This document shows positions 32,826-41,193 of a stretch of DNA of 51,252 nt, one piece after another. Source of the stretch: Thermoplasmatota archaeon (GTDB lineage: Archaea; Thermoplasmatota; Thermoplasmata; Thermoplasmatales; Thermoplasmataceae); NCBI GenBank assembly GCA_023487205.1, contig JAMDBT010000035.1:1-51252 (forward strand). The letters run 5' to 3'. Below the pieces are notes generated by a model. The model saw nothing but the letters and a program-made list of their open reading frames with translations. It was not told the origin of the DNA and did not search any database. The position numbers were made by a program, and so were the translations under genes. Each line of letters begins with the position of its first letter. The first letter of the stretch is position 1.

Positions 32826-34870
32826 GTGCCTTCAACCCTTCTGGCCTGGGCTATTACGTCTTCAGCAAGTGACTTTGAGAATCCGGGCAGTTCTGATATC
32901 GCTTCGGGCGTTGCGGATGCAATAACCTGAAGAGATGAGTAACCTGCCCGGTACAGCCTTCTTCCCCTGACCCGACCAATACCGCGCAGCCTCGTAAGCG
33001 CAAGTATGTCAGATCCAACACCGTCTTTCACCCTCAGCGCCAGGGCATCGATCTCTGCTGCTATTTCCGGCCTGAACAGGACTGCGAGCCTGGACATTGA
33101 GTACAGGATCCATTCTGCTGCAGTTGCCCTCGCCTGAATGTCCCCGTGTCCAACATTATAATCCTCCGATATTACAGGTACTGATTTCTCCGAGATCCAA
33201 TCGCGCAGCATCATTGCGGTTTTGGCAGCCGAATAAAGGTCTGGATCATCCTCGTAACCGTTCCGTTCCAGGAAACCCGTATAATCCAGAATTTCCGATC
33301 CATACGTGGTGAGCTTGGGCATATCCTCCGACGCGGACGCGGTCATGAGTGCCCTTTCCTCTCCATATTCGCCAGACTGGAGGTACTCCCGTATCGTAAG
33401 GGCAGTTCTCGGATCAATGTACAGGTTACTGGAAGCTTCTCCGAACTTTGTAACTCTATATCTGCCACCAGCCTCCAGTACGAAGTCGTTTTCAATCAGG
33501 AAATCCAGGGAATCTCTCCCGATTTCCACAAGTTTGTCGGCACCGTTCTGGGAGGCATAAAGCGTTTGCCCGAAGAAAGACTCCAAGGACGCGGTATTAG
33601 TCACTAAACCTGTTGACACGGCTCCAAGAACACAGAATCTCACTTTCGCTTCATTCCCCAATTTTGAAATTATGGGCTCTGGATCAGATTCGATGTAGTC
33701 TTTCGCAGCGGAGACGCCTGAGGGACTGGATGCGTAGATAAGTCCGTAGCCTATCCTGTCGAAATCAGGCCGCCCGGCTCGACCAAGCATCTGCCTGACC
33801 TCCGATACCGGCAGGTAGGTGCTGTATCCGGAACTGTAGCGTGTAATGTCCCTCACAAGTACTGCCCTGGCAGGAAGGTTGACCCCGGAAGCAAGGGACG
33901 GAGTTGCACATATGACCTTTATCCTTCCGGCCCTGAATCCGCTTTCTATTTTCTCCCTCATGTTTGAAGATAGTCCCGCGTGATGAAATGCGATTCCCTT
34001 GCGCATCAATGAATCGAGGAGTTCTTCGTGCCGATCGGTTTCGTCATCCCTCTCGCCACGCTGTTGCTTCGAGCTGGAGAAATCGAACGACTCCGAGAGT
34101 AATTGTGCCTCATCCTCGGCCTTCTTCCTGGAACCCCGGAATATCAGGACCTGCCCCCCTTCTCCACACTGCTTTCCCACGACGTGCCGTACGATATCTC
34201 CCTCCACCGATTCTTCTTCGTTATCGTCGTACACAATGGTCTGTTTATTCAGTATCCCGTATCGCATTGGAACTGGCCTAAAATCGCTTAGCACCACCTC
34301 AGCATTCAGCCAGCTGGCAATTTCCTGCCTGTTTGAAATCGTGGCGGAAAGGCACACGAATTGCAGGTCCGGGTTTACAATCCTGCTTGCCGTGATGAAA
34401 CCCTCCAGAATGGGGCCCCTTTTTTCCTCCCCAAGAAGCTGGGTTTCGTCGATCACCATGACTCGGAAGTCGTTGAAGAAGCCTGGGTCATGCCTCAGGA
34501 TGGAGTCCGCTTTCTCGGATGTGCTAACAAGCACCTGCATCCTGGAAAGCGTTTCAGTATCCACCTCGTAATCCCCGATGAGCAGTCCTACCCTTATCCC
34601 GTCCTCCCTGAGGCGTCTCAGTTCCCTGAATTTCTCCGAAGCAAGCGCTTTGAGCGGAACAACGTACATGGCCTTCCCTCCCTGGGAAAGTGCCTTGGCG
34701 ATTGCGTGATAGGCAACCACGGTTTTCCCGGCAGCAGTGGGAACTGAAAGAACCACGTTCCTACCCCTGTCGATATGACCTATGGCCTTCACCTGGTGGT
34801 CATAGAGATCATAGTCCTTCCCGGATATTTTCAGAAGCGTTCCGGAATATGCGGTTTCACTCGACTTCAA
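32816..34870 (-). CDS. hel308: Hel308-type Ski2-like DNA helicase
   Basis: Hel308 is a 3'-5' SF2 helicase that acts on stalled replication forks and unwinds branched DNA. The 684 residues fit. The Q-motif region is Y-D-H-Q, Walker A is P-T-A-A-G-K-T (44-50), and motif Ia is V-P-L-K-A-L-A. Motif III is S-A-T-I-S-N and motif VI Q-M-L-G-R-A-G-R-P. A C-terminal helix-hairpin-helix has L-R-G-I-G-R-V-R-G-R and L-P-G-F-S-K-S-L-A-E. Motif II reads D-E-T-Q (141-144), where Hel308 proteins normally have DE-x-H. Start is TTG (34868-34870). A weak A/T box (AAAATA near 34893) lies about 25 bases upstream. It heads the operon hel308-trm5-uppS-tiaS-AK6-CDP-alcohol transferase. Confidence 0.92.
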   Translation of the reverse strand: MKSSETAYSGTLLKISGKDYDLYDHQVKAIGHIDRGRNVVLSVPTAAGKTVVAYHAIAKALSQGGKAMYVVPLKALASEKFRELRRLREDGIRVGLLIGDYEVDTETLSRMQVLVSTSEKADSILRHDPGFFNDFRVMVIDETQLLGEEKRGPILEGFITASRIVNPDLQFVCLSATISNRQEIASWLNAEVVLSDFRPVPMRYGILNKQTIVYDDNEEESVEGDIVRHVVGKQCGEGGQVLIFRGSRKKAEDEAQLLSESFDFSSSKQQRGERDDETDRHEELLDSLMRKGIAFHHAGLSSNMREKIESGFRAGRIKVICATPSLASGVNLPARAVLVRDITRYSSGYSTYLPVSEVRQMLGRAGRPDFDRIGYGLIYASSPSGVSAAKDYIESDPEPIISKLGNEAKVRFCVLGAVSTGLVTNTASLESFFGQTLYASQNGADKLVEIGRDSLDFLIENDFVLEAGGRYRVTKFGEASSNLYIDPRTALTIREYLQSGEYGEERALMTASASEDMPKLTTYGSEILDYTGFLERNGYEDDPDLYSAAKTAMMLRDWISEKSVPVISEDYNVGHGDIQARATAAEWILYSMSRLAVLFRPEIAAEIDALALRVKDGVGSDILALTRLRGIGRVRGRRLYRAGYSSLQVIASATPEAISELPGFSKSLAEDVIAQARRVEGTWK

Positions 34871-34941
34871 CTGGATTTCTTACTCCCCGTTATTTTGGAT
34901 TGCAGCGACAATCATAAGAATTCCGCGTGCTGATTTTACAC

Positions 34942-34967
34942 GAACCACAAAAACACTTTAATGGTTC
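34942..34967. promoter_or_regulatory. Inverted repeat over the ribD-like promoter
   Basis: GAACCA (34942-34947) and TGGTTC (34962-34967) are complementary with a 14-base spacer. They bracket the A/T box CTTTAAT near 34957, which is upstream of the TTG at 34997. The site could be an operator, but six bases per arm is weak evidence. Confidence 0.3.
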
Positions 34968-34996
34968 CCACAATTCAATAGCAAGTGGATTAGCCC

Positions 34997-35617
34997 TTGG
35001 AAATAATAGTTAACGTTGCCCAGAGCCTCAATGGTTTCATTTCTGGACCGGGCGGGAAAACTGCCAGGATATCCTCCCCTTCCGACCAGATCAGGGTGCA
35101 CATGCTAAGGGCATCCGTTGACGGAATTCTGGTGGGCGCCAACACCGTCATTTGCGACAATCCTGATCTCACCGCCAGACCGGAGGACGGGACGGTCGTG
35201 AGACCAGCCAGAATCATACTTGATGGGGGGCTGAGGATCCCACGGGATTCCAAAGTGCTTGATTCCAGGTCCAGGACCCTTGTTTTCACTTCCGTAAGGG
35301 ACAGGGAAATCGATGGTGCTGAGCTCCTGGTGTCGCCGCGTGTGGAACTCACGGTTCCCCACATTATTGACGTTCTTCAGGAACTGGGAATGAAGAAGAT
35401 TCTCATCGAGGGGGGCGCAAACGTGATTTCTCAATTTGTCGAATCCCTTGCCGTGACCCGGTTCTACCTGTTTATAGGACAAGTTATAATGCCGGAAGGG
35501 GGAGTCAGGCTGTTCTCGCCAAACAAAGAAATAGAAGGAGCCATAATGAGTTCCAGAATTGAACCGGGAGGAATCTTGCTGGAACTTGACCCGGAGAAGC
35601 TGGTGAATGCCAAATGA
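34997..35617 (+). CDS. 2,5-diamino-6-ribosylamino-4(3H)-pyrimidinone 5'-phosphate reductase
   Basis: A 206-residue protein of the RibD C-terminal / dihydrofolate-reductase-like family. It reduces the ribosyl group of the riboflavin precursor with NAD(P)H in archaeal and fungal flavin synthesis (ArfC/Rib7). The start M-E-I-I-V-N-V-A-Q-S-L-N-G-F-I and the D-G-I-L-V-G-A-N-T-V motif are typical, as are the strand R-I-I-L-D-G and the glycine-rich I-L-I-E-G-G-A-N-V. The last of these binds the nucleotide. No deaminase domain is fused, as expected for archaea. The start is TTG at 34997. The stop overlaps the ahcY ATG as ATGA. Confidence 0.9.
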   Translation: MEIIVNVAQSLNGFISGPGGKTARISSPSDQIRVHMLRASVDGILVGANTVICDNPDLTARPEDGTVVRPARIILDGGLRIPRDSKVLDSRSRTLVFTSVRDREIDGAELLVSPRVELTVPHIIDVLQELGMKKILIEGGANVISQFVESLAVTRFYLFIGQVIMPEGGVRLFSPNKEIEGAIMSSRIEPGGILLELDPEKLVNAK

Positions 35618-36843
35618 AGACAGAGGGACAACTGAAACTTGAATGGGCAAGGGACCACATGCCCGTATGCAATGAAATTCGCAGGAGATTCGTGAAGGAA
35701 GTGCCGTTCAAGGGCATTAAGATCTCAATGGCCCTGCACGTTGAAGCAAAGACTGGAGTGCTTGCATTACTGCTCAAGGAAGGGGGAGCTGAAATTTCAC
35801 TTGCATCCTGCAACCCCCTGAGTTCAGACGATTCTGTCGTCCTTGCACTCAAGGAAATCCATTCCCTGAACGTTTATGCCAAGAAGGGAATAGACGATGC
35901 AACATATTACGAATTTCTAAACAAGACCCTGGATCTGAATCCCGACATTGTGATCGATGACGGTGCTGACCTCGTGAACCTGCTTCATACAAAGAGGAAA
36001 GACGCTTCCGGAAACATCATCGGAGGAAATGAAGAAACTACCACGGGCGTAGTGAGGCTCCGGGCAATGGAGAAACAAGGAGTTCTGAAATTCCCAATGA
36101 TTGACGTCAACGACGCAATGATGAAACATCTCTTTGATAACAGGTATGGAACGGGACAGAGCACGCTGGACGGTTTCATGCATGCTACGAACCTGCTTAT
36201 CGCCGGCAAGAGAGTCACCGTGGCTGGTTATGGATACTGCGGCAGAGGAATTGCCATGAGGATGCGGGGAATGGGGGGGATTGTTACAGTGACGGAGGTA
36301 GACCCGGTGAAGGCGGTGGAAGCTGTGATGGACGGATTTAACGTTTCCACCATGAATGATTCGATCAGGGATGCTGACATAGTGGTAACGGCCACTGGAA
36401 TGAAGGAAGTGGTAACCTACCAGGATATGCTGGTTGCCAAGGATGGTGTAGTCCTTTGCAACGCCGGGCACTTCAACAACGAAATCTCGGTGGCACAGCT
36501 TGAGGAAAAGTCCATGTGGAAAGGGGAAGTCAGGAATGAGGTCAGAAGGTACAGGCTCGACAACGGGAATACCGTTAACCTGATTTCAGATGGAAGGCTG
36601 GTGAACCTGGCATCCGGGCAGGGACACCCCGTCGAAATTATGGATATGAGCTTTGCAATCCAGGCGCTGTCCGCAGAATTCCTTCTGAAAAACCACAAGA
36701 AGATGACGAATAAGGTTTACAGCGTTCCCCGGGAGATTGATCTTGCGGTGGCATCGGTAAAGATCGGTTCTCTTGGGACCAAGATCGATTCATTGACCAA
36801 GTCTCAGATGGAATACCTTGACTCCTGGGGAGAGGGGACCTGA
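35614..36843 (+). CDS. ahcY: Adenosylhomocysteinase (S-adenosylhomocysteine hydrolase)
   Basis: AhcY splits S-adenosylhomocysteine, the by-product of SAM methylation, into adenosine and homocysteine using bound NAD. The 409 residues fit the archaeal form. The N-terminal region has M-A-L-H-V-E-A-K-T-G and S-C-N-P-L-S-S, like other SAHHs. The substrate-binding region has N-E-E-T-T-T-G-V-V-R-L. The NAD-binding Rossmann motif is V-A-G-Y-G-Y-C-G-R-G. V-V-L-C-N-A-G-H-F-N-N-E is the conserved motif near the C terminus. Its ATG overlaps the flavin-pathway gene upstream by 4 bases, so both are one operon. Several methyltransferases in the window (Nep1, Trm5, FlpA) generate its substrate. Confidence 0.96.
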   Translation: MKTEGQLKLEWARDHMPVCNEIRRRFVKEVPFKGIKISMALHVEAKTGVLALLLKEGGAEISLASCNPLSSDDSVVLALKEIHSLNVYAKKGIDDATYYEFLNKTLDLNPDIVIDDGADLVNLLHTKRKDASGNIIGGNEETTTGVVRLRAMEKQGVLKFPMIDVNDAMMKHLFDNRYGTGQSTLDGFMHATNLLIAGKRVTVAGYGYCGRGIAMRMRGMGGIVTVTEVDPVKAVEAVMDGFNVSTMNDSIRDADIVVTATGMKEVVTYQDMLVAKDGVVLCNAGHFNNEISVAQLEEKSMWKGEVRNEVRRYRLDNGNTVNLISDGRLVNLASGQGHPVEIMDMSFAIQALSAEFLLKNHKKMTNKVYSVPREIDLAVASVKIGSLGTKIDSLTKSQMEYLDSWGEGT

Positions 36844-36883
36844 TTGCATCGGGTCTGGTAAGATCCAATCGCCCTAATCCAAC

Positions 36884-36892
36884 TTTTAAATA
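36884..36892 (+). promoter_or_regulatory. TATA box of tRNA-Thr
   Basis: TTTTAAATA lies about 51 bases before the tRNA 5' end at 36939. With the usual 25-base spacing the primary transcript would begin near 36914 and carry a leader of about 25 bases for RNase P removal. Confidence 0.55.
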
Positions 36893-36938
36893 GATCGGAA
36901 CCATAAATGCGAACCGTTGTTTCTAAGTTTGTGGAAAC

Positions 36939-37012
36939 GCCGCCGTAGCTCAGCCTGGTAGAGCGCGTGCTTGGTAAGCACGAGGTCGCGGGATCGAACC
37001 CCGTCGGCGGCT
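36939..37012 (+). tRNA. tRNA-Thr (anticodon GGT)
   Basis: A complete cloverleaf of 74 bases. The acceptor arms are GCCGCCG and CGGCGGC, the D stem GCTC/GAGC, and the anticodon stem CGTGC/GCACG. The seven-base loop TTGGTAA gives anticodon GGT. The T arm is GCGGG-ATCGAAC-CCCGT, with one G-U pair. The discriminator is T, as common for archaeal tRNA-Thr, and the 3' CCA is not encoded. No intron is seen. It decodes ACC and, by wobble, ACU. Confidence 0.96.
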
Positions 37013-37026
37013 TCTCTTTCTTGTTT
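37013..37026 (+). terminator. T-rich run after tRNA-Thr
   Basis: TCTCTTTCTTGTTT directly follows the tRNA. Archaeal termination uses pyrimidine or T-rich tracts rather than hairpins, so this is a plausible stop for the tRNA transcript. Confidence 0.35.
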
Positions 37027-37188
37027 CAAACGTTTCTGCGTATCCCGCATATAGAGGCAGCAACTTGTCCGCAGGGTCAGGACACGAATAAGCAATGTCA
37101 CCGATTGCGTCTCCGTCCGGAATATTGCTTATCGCGCACAAGCGTTAAGTTCCCACAGGGATTTAGTGCGAAAGCGGCTGGTGATACT

Positions 37189-38028
37189 TTGATTGAAACT
37201 TATGATCTCAGGAAGCGTTACAAGGACGGTACCTGGGCGCTCAACGGTATCAGCCTTGTGGCTGATAAGAGGGTCACATCAATTATCGGCAGGAATGGAG
37301 CTGGAAAAACTACCTTCATAAGGATACTTTCGACCCAGCTTGCTGCAACATCTGGATCGGCATTCATAAATGGCCTTAATGTGATGGGAGAGGCAGAAAA
37401 GATCAGGAAATTCATAGTCAGCATCCCGCAGGAGGCAGCCCCCATAGGCGTTCTAACCCCACAGGAGCTGATCAGCCTGTATCTCGTCGGAAGAGGAAAT
37501 TCACTGCAGGATGCCAATAGGAATTCCAAGATCGCAATGGCTGAACTCGGAATAGACGAGTTCAGAAACAGGCCAACTGATACCCTATCTGGTGGAACAA
37601 AGAGAAAGGTGTTCGTGGCGATGGCCATTGCGTCAAATGCAGATTTTATTTTTCTGGATGAACCAACCACGGGGTTAGATCCAATCTCCAGACTCGAGGT
37701 ATGGTCCGCAATAAGGAAAATAGAGGGTAAAATAGTCCTCACCACACATTACATGGAGGAAGCCAGCGAACTCTCAGACATGGTCTTGCTTGTTGATGGC
37801 GGCCTGGTCCTGGAGAAGGGTACTGTCCAGGAGCTTATGGCCAGATTCGACGGAAAAGTGAGGATAGAGGGAACGATGGTTGAAGATCCTGATCTAAAGA
37901 TCGGGACAACCATGATAAAGTACGTTAACAGGCAAGATGCCCAGAATTATGTTGACCTGGGCAACGCAGCAAAGCAGGTTTCCCTGGATGACGTTTTCAT
38001 TACGCACGGTGTTGAAATTGAATCTTAG
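37189..38028 (+). CDS. ABC transporter ATP-binding protein (ABC-2 exporter type)
   Basis: From the TTG at 37189 the protein is 279 residues. It has Walker A as G-R-N-G-A-G-K-T-T, the Q-loop region S-I-P-Q-E-A, the signature L-S-G-G-T-K-R-K, Walker B with I-F-L-D-E-P-T-T-G-L-D-P and the switch H in T-T-H-Y-M-E-E-A. This matches ATPases of ABC-2-type exporters (drugs, lipids or polysaccharides). An open frame runs upstream to 36967, but it crosses the tRNA-Thr and is not coding. The TTG start has a GGTGAT Shine-Dalgarno at 37180-37185, three bases before it. The stop lies inside the following permease gene, so the pair are coupled. What it moves is unknown. Confidence 0.9.
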   Translation: MIETYDLRKRYKDGTWALNGISLVADKRVTSIIGRNGAGKTTFIRILSTQLAATSGSAFINGLNVMGEAEKIRKFIVSIPQEAAPIGVLTPQELISLYLVGRGNSLQDANRNSKIAMAELGIDEFRNRPTDTLSGGTKRKVFVAMAIASNADFIFLDEPTTGLDPISRLEVWSAIRKIEGKIVLTTHYMEEASELSDMVLLVDGGLVLEKGTVQELMARFDGKVRIEGTMVEDPDLKIGTTMIKYVNRQDAQNYVDLGNAAKQVSLDDVFITHGVEIES

Positions 38029-38740
38029 ATTTATCCTGACGTTTGCGTGGTACTATGGTTTCAGAACCATAGGCCGTGGCCCATCGTATGTAGTTGCCAG
38101 TATGAGCGCCCCACTTACACTGCTATTCCTGGTGTTCATACTGAGCCATGGATCGCTCCTTGGCTATGCAATCGTGGGAGGATTCCTGACGCTGATTGCC
38201 AACGTGACTCTGCAGAGCTCTGGCGATGCGGCGTTCCTGAGGATACAGTTGAGAATTCAGGACCTGTTTGTCGCGAGTTCGATGAGTTCCACCGACTACA
38301 TGATCGGGCTTACATTGAGCTATCTGGTCTTCTCTTCTCCGGGAATCATACTCTACACTATCCTCGGGATTGCGCTGGGAGTGTTTGTTCCATATGGAGT
38401 TGCAGTTCTGGCGATATGCCTTCTTCTCCTTCTGGTGGGGACTGCAGCCATTTCCTTCATCATTTCTGGTGCAGTGGCACATGTGAGAAACGTCTGGGGG
38501 ATTGCTGGAATACTCTCGGTCGTGATGACTATTCTCCCGCCAACGTTTTACCCGTACACATACATTCCTTCGTACGCTCTTTATGGACTATCCCTTTCAC
38601 CAGTGACACCCGCAGCAGTACTGGTGCAGGGGTACATGGGGCTGGCACCCGTAATGCCTGTAATGTGGGTCGTTCTGATCTTGGACGTAATCGGATATTA
38701 CCTGCTTGCAAGAATAATGACAAAATGGAGAGAGTCTTGA
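38009..38740 (+). CDS. ABC-2 type transporter permease
   Basis: A membrane protein of about 243 residues with six predicted hydrophobic segments, the form of an ABC-2 permease. The open frame reaches 37937, but that part overlaps the ATPase gene in another frame. The start is likely GTG at 38009 or TTG at 38012, overlapping the ATPase stop by about 17-20 bases. The protein opens L-K-L-N-L-R-F-I-L-T-F and ends with a basic tail. Together with the upstream ATPase it should form an exporter of unknown substrate. A 44-base gap separates it from the convergent ROK kinase. Confidence 0.85.
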   Translation: MLKLNLRFILTFAWYYGFRTIGRGPSYVVASMSAPLTLLFLVFILSHGSLLGYAIVGGFLTLIANVTLQSSGDAAFLRIQLRIQDLFVASSMSSTDYMIGLTLSYLVFSSPGIILYTILGIALGVFVPYGVAVLAICLLLLLVGTAAISFIISGAVAHVRNVWGIAGILSVVMTILPPTFYPYTYIPSYALYGLSLSPVTPAAVLVQGYMGLAPVMPVMWVVLILDVIGYYLLARIMTKWRES

Positions 38741-38784
38741 TCTTTTGCCCGACAATCAAGTGGAGACCAGGTACTACAATGAGT

Positions 38785-39732
38785 CTAATTCTTGCGGTGA
38801 CCGTAGAATGCAGGAAGTGAGATTGCAGCCAGGTCCGCGACGTCTGGCATGGACTTAACAATGTCCAATTTTCTGAACATTCCATCCATTTCCCTTTCAA
38901 AAGAGGCTTTGACTTCGACTAAGAATTGATCTCTGTTTTGCATTATTCCTCCGCCAAGAATTATCGTCTCCGGGTCAAAGAGTATTGCCAGATTCGCCAG
39001 CCCTATGCCCAGGTAGTGTATGGTCTCTTGAAGGATTTCCTCTGCGAGTTTGTCTCCCGCGTACGCTGCGTTGAGAATATTCTTTGCGCTAAGCTCTGCC
39101 AGCGGCATCTTCCTGAGTGTGCTCTGTGCCTTGCTTGATGCCATTCTTCCGATGGTTCTCCTCACAATCCCTGCCCCACCCGCAGCAGCCTCAAAGCATC
39201 CAGTTCTTCCGCATCCGCAGATAAAAGGCTTGTCTGTTACCTTCATGTGCCCGACTTCGCCCCCCAGGCCATTTTTTCCAGTCAGCAGCTTTCCGTTGGC
39301 GAAAATTCCTGCGCCTATCCCGGTACTCAGGGTTACGTATACAAAATCTCGTTTTCCGATGCCGGATCCGAATACGTGTTCTGCGATTGCCGCAGCGTTT
39401 GCATCATTCTCCAGGTATACCTTGGACTGAAAGAAGTCCGAAACTATGCTAGAAACCGGGAAATTCTTTATTCCGGGAATGTTTGGCGAGGAGATAACCA
39501 TCCCTTTCCTGAAGTCTATAAATCCGGCAAATGTGATACCCACGGAGTCGGGAAGATCAATTCCCGCCAAGCGCATTACCTCGCTTCCCAGATCAACAAG
39601 GGTTCTGGTCATCTCGTTTCCGTCCATCGTGTCAGTGGTGGGAACCTCCGTCCTTTGGACAATTGTGCCGTTCTCTTCTCCGATAGACGCGGAAATCTTC
39701 GTGCCTCCAACATCGAATCCGAGGATCTTCAT
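38785..39732 (-). CDS. ROK-family sugar kinase (probable glucokinase)
   Basis: A 315-residue ROK kinase that phosphorylates a hexose with ATP. Visible motifs are the N-terminal G-F-D-V-G-G-T-K-I (phosphate 1), E-N-D-A-N-A-A-A, the G-T-G-I-G-A-G-I glycine turn (as S-T-G-I-G-A-G-I), and the zinc-binding block G-E-V-G-H-M-K-V followed by C-G-C-G-R-T-G-C-F-E. That block marks ROK enzymes with a structural zinc. L-G-G-G-I near the end completes the ATP site. No N-terminal HTH is present, so it is an enzyme rather than a NagC-type repressor. Glucose is the most likely substrate in archaea, but others are possible. Its ATG overlaps the upstream NfeD/ClpP gene stop as ATGA. Confidence 0.92.
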   Translation of the reverse strand: MKILGFDVGGTKISASIGEENGTIVQRTEVPTTDTMDGNEMTRTLVDLGSEVMRLAGIDLPDSVGITFAGFIDFRKGMVISSPNIPGIKNFPVSSIVSDFFQSKVYLENDANAAAIAEHVFGSGIGKRDFVYVTLSTGIGAGIFANGKLLTGKNGLGGEVGHMKVTDKPFICGCGRTGCFEAAAGGAGIVRRTIGRMASSKAQSTLRKMPLAELSAKNILNAAYAGDKLAEEILQETIHYLGIGLANLAILFDPETIILGGGIMQNRDQFLVEVKASFEREMDGMFRKLDIVKSMPDVADLAAISLPAFYGHRKN

Positions 39733-41051
39733 TCTTTACCGGTAATTCTCTTCACTTTAAGGACAAGCCCTTCAGAAGATACAACCTCCACTTTTTCCCG
39801 TGCCTTGATTTCAGAACCATCTTCCGAAATTGCTTCCCATTGCTGGCCCTCAACAGACACCCAGCCCTTGGGAGTAAGATCCTTTGTTACCGTGGCAGGT
39901 TTTCCCTTGATTGCCTCCAGACCGGTATACCTCTTCAGTTTGAAGCCCCGAAGCAACTGGACAAGATAGAATGCAACCAGGATCGTAATTAAGATCACTA
40001 CAACGGCGACTATCAGGTTCCCCGTGTTGAAGGGGTTAGCCGGATTGGAAGAATTATTGGAACCAGAGCTTATGTACTCAGGAGAAAGGAGAAACGCACC
40101 AATAACTGCCAGTATAGCCCCGGACACTAGAGCAATGCCGTGACCAGTCTTGAACTCGAACACCATAACTATCGCCCCGATCAGTATGAAGAATAAGCCA
40201 ACGTCCTGAATGTTGTTGAGGCCGATCACTTCAAGACCGATTGCACCGAGCGCAATAGCAGCAATGCCTACAACCGAAAGGATCACCGACCCATGGTAAA
40301 GGTCCAGGATTATCGCCAGAGTTCCCAGCGTTATCAGGAGACCATCTACGAAGGAGTTACTCAATAAGCTGAGGAAATTGTCGTAGGGTGAGGGAGTGAC
40401 GGTAACTTGTGGGTACCCTGAAAGTCCCTCCAATGCAATGAAGTCACTGAGATTGCTGCTGACGCCATTCACGACGCCCAGAGAGCTTGCCTGAGCAGCA
40501 CTGTATGCCGTGTTGTTATTGACCATGGCTTCGATCGCAGAAGTTGCGGTCGTGGAATTCCTTCCGTGGGATCCTGCCTGGCCAAGCATTACCTGCAAGC
40601 TGGCATTCTGGATGTGTTGCTGCTCTCCTGGGGCGCCGCCTCCAACAATATAGGGAGTGGATGGTCCGATAAATGTTCCGGGGGCCATATAGATTATATC
40701 GCACGATTCGGCAACGTATGATCCGGCAGAGGCAGCCATTCCACCAGGAGTAACATAGGTATATATAGGTATCCCGTTTTTCTCAGCCAGGTTTGTTGCA
40801 TTTATCATTTCTAACATATCGCTCAGCGTTCCGCCTGGCGTGTTCATCACAATTATTACAGCGGCAGTGCTGGAAGCCGATAGGGATGACAGAGAACTCT
40901 GGAACAGGGCGGCAGACCCCGGATCTATAGCTTCGTCCAGCTGGAGGAGCACTACATCTTTTGATTGAGCCTGAGAAGTTGAGCTTCCCAGCGTGCACAG
41001 TACGAGCAGGGAGGCAATGCCGACCAGTAAGGCGACTCCAAATAGCTTCAC
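39729..41051 (-). CDS. Membrane NfeD/ClpP-type protein lacking the expected catalytic lysine
   Basis: A 440-residue protein with a signal peptide (1-29, ending S-T-S-Q-A-Q), an extracytoplasmic ClpP-like domain (about 31-205), several membrane helices (about 232-395) and a C-terminal NfeD beta-barrel (about 400-440, G-K-P-A-T-V-T-K-D-L and G-W-V-S-V-E-G-Q-Q-W). This is the layout of stomatin-partner proteases like the PH1510 group. The serine nucleophile region P-G-G-M-A-A-S-A-G-S has Ser108. In that family a lysine about 40 residues later completes a Ser/Lys pair. Here no lysine occurs between Lys91 and the middle of the membrane region. The start is GTG (41049-41051), with an A/T-rich box near 41073-41083. 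No stomatin gene lies in the window. Confidence 0.85.
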   Translation of the reverse strand: MKLFGVALLVGIASLLVLCTLGSSTSQAQSKDVVLLQLDEAIDPGSAALFQSSLSSLSASSTAAVIIVMNTPGGTLSDMLEMINATNLAEKNGIPIYTYVTPGGMAASAGSYVAESCDIIYMAPGTFIGPSTPYIVGGGAPGEQQHIQNASLQVMLGQAGSHGRNSTTATSAIEAMVNNNTAYSAAQASSLGVVNGVSSNLSDFIALEGLSGYPQVTVTPSPYDNFLSLLSNSFVDGLLITLGTLAIILDLYHGSVILSVVGIAAIALGAIGLEVIGLNNIQDVGLFFILIGAIVMVFEFKTGHGIALVSGAILAVIGAFLLSPEYISSGSNNSSNPANPFNTGNLIVAVVVILITILVAFYLVQLLRGFKLKRYTGLEAIKGKPATVTKDLTPKGWVSVEGQQWEAISEDGSEIKAREKVEVVSSEGLVLKVKRITGKE

Positions 41052-41072
41052 GTCCGAATATCTCCAGAGGCC

Positions 41073-41083
41073 TATTTTATTTT
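41073..41083 (-). promoter_or_regulatory. TATA-like box of NfeD/ClpP gene
   Basis: On the minus strand an AAAATAAAATA run is centred about 27 bases before the GTG at 41051, predicting a leaderless or very short leader transcript for the two-gene NfeD/ROK operon. Confidence 0.5.
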
Positions 41084-41161
41084 AGGATGGCCAGCCGAAA
41101 AATACCCGATATTGTCTTGTCATTGTACACCTTGAAAGTGTAGGGGCATGAGCAAAAACGA

Positions 41162-41170
41162 CTTTAATAC
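41162..41170 (+). promoter_or_regulatory. TATA box of aspS
   Basis: CTTTAATAC is centred 28 bases before the aspS ATG at 41194, consistent with a leaderless mRNA. A short inverted repeat TACAC/GTGTA (41126-41142) lies upstream in the divergent region. Confidence 0.55.
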
Positions 41171-41193
41171 AGAATTCGCCATTCAGTACTTCG

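Noticed and set aside
36967-37188. N-terminal extension of the ABC ATPase frame
   Set aside because: It runs through tRNA-Thr and shows no domain before the T-L-I-E-T-Y-D-L start; the TTG at 37189 has a good SD.
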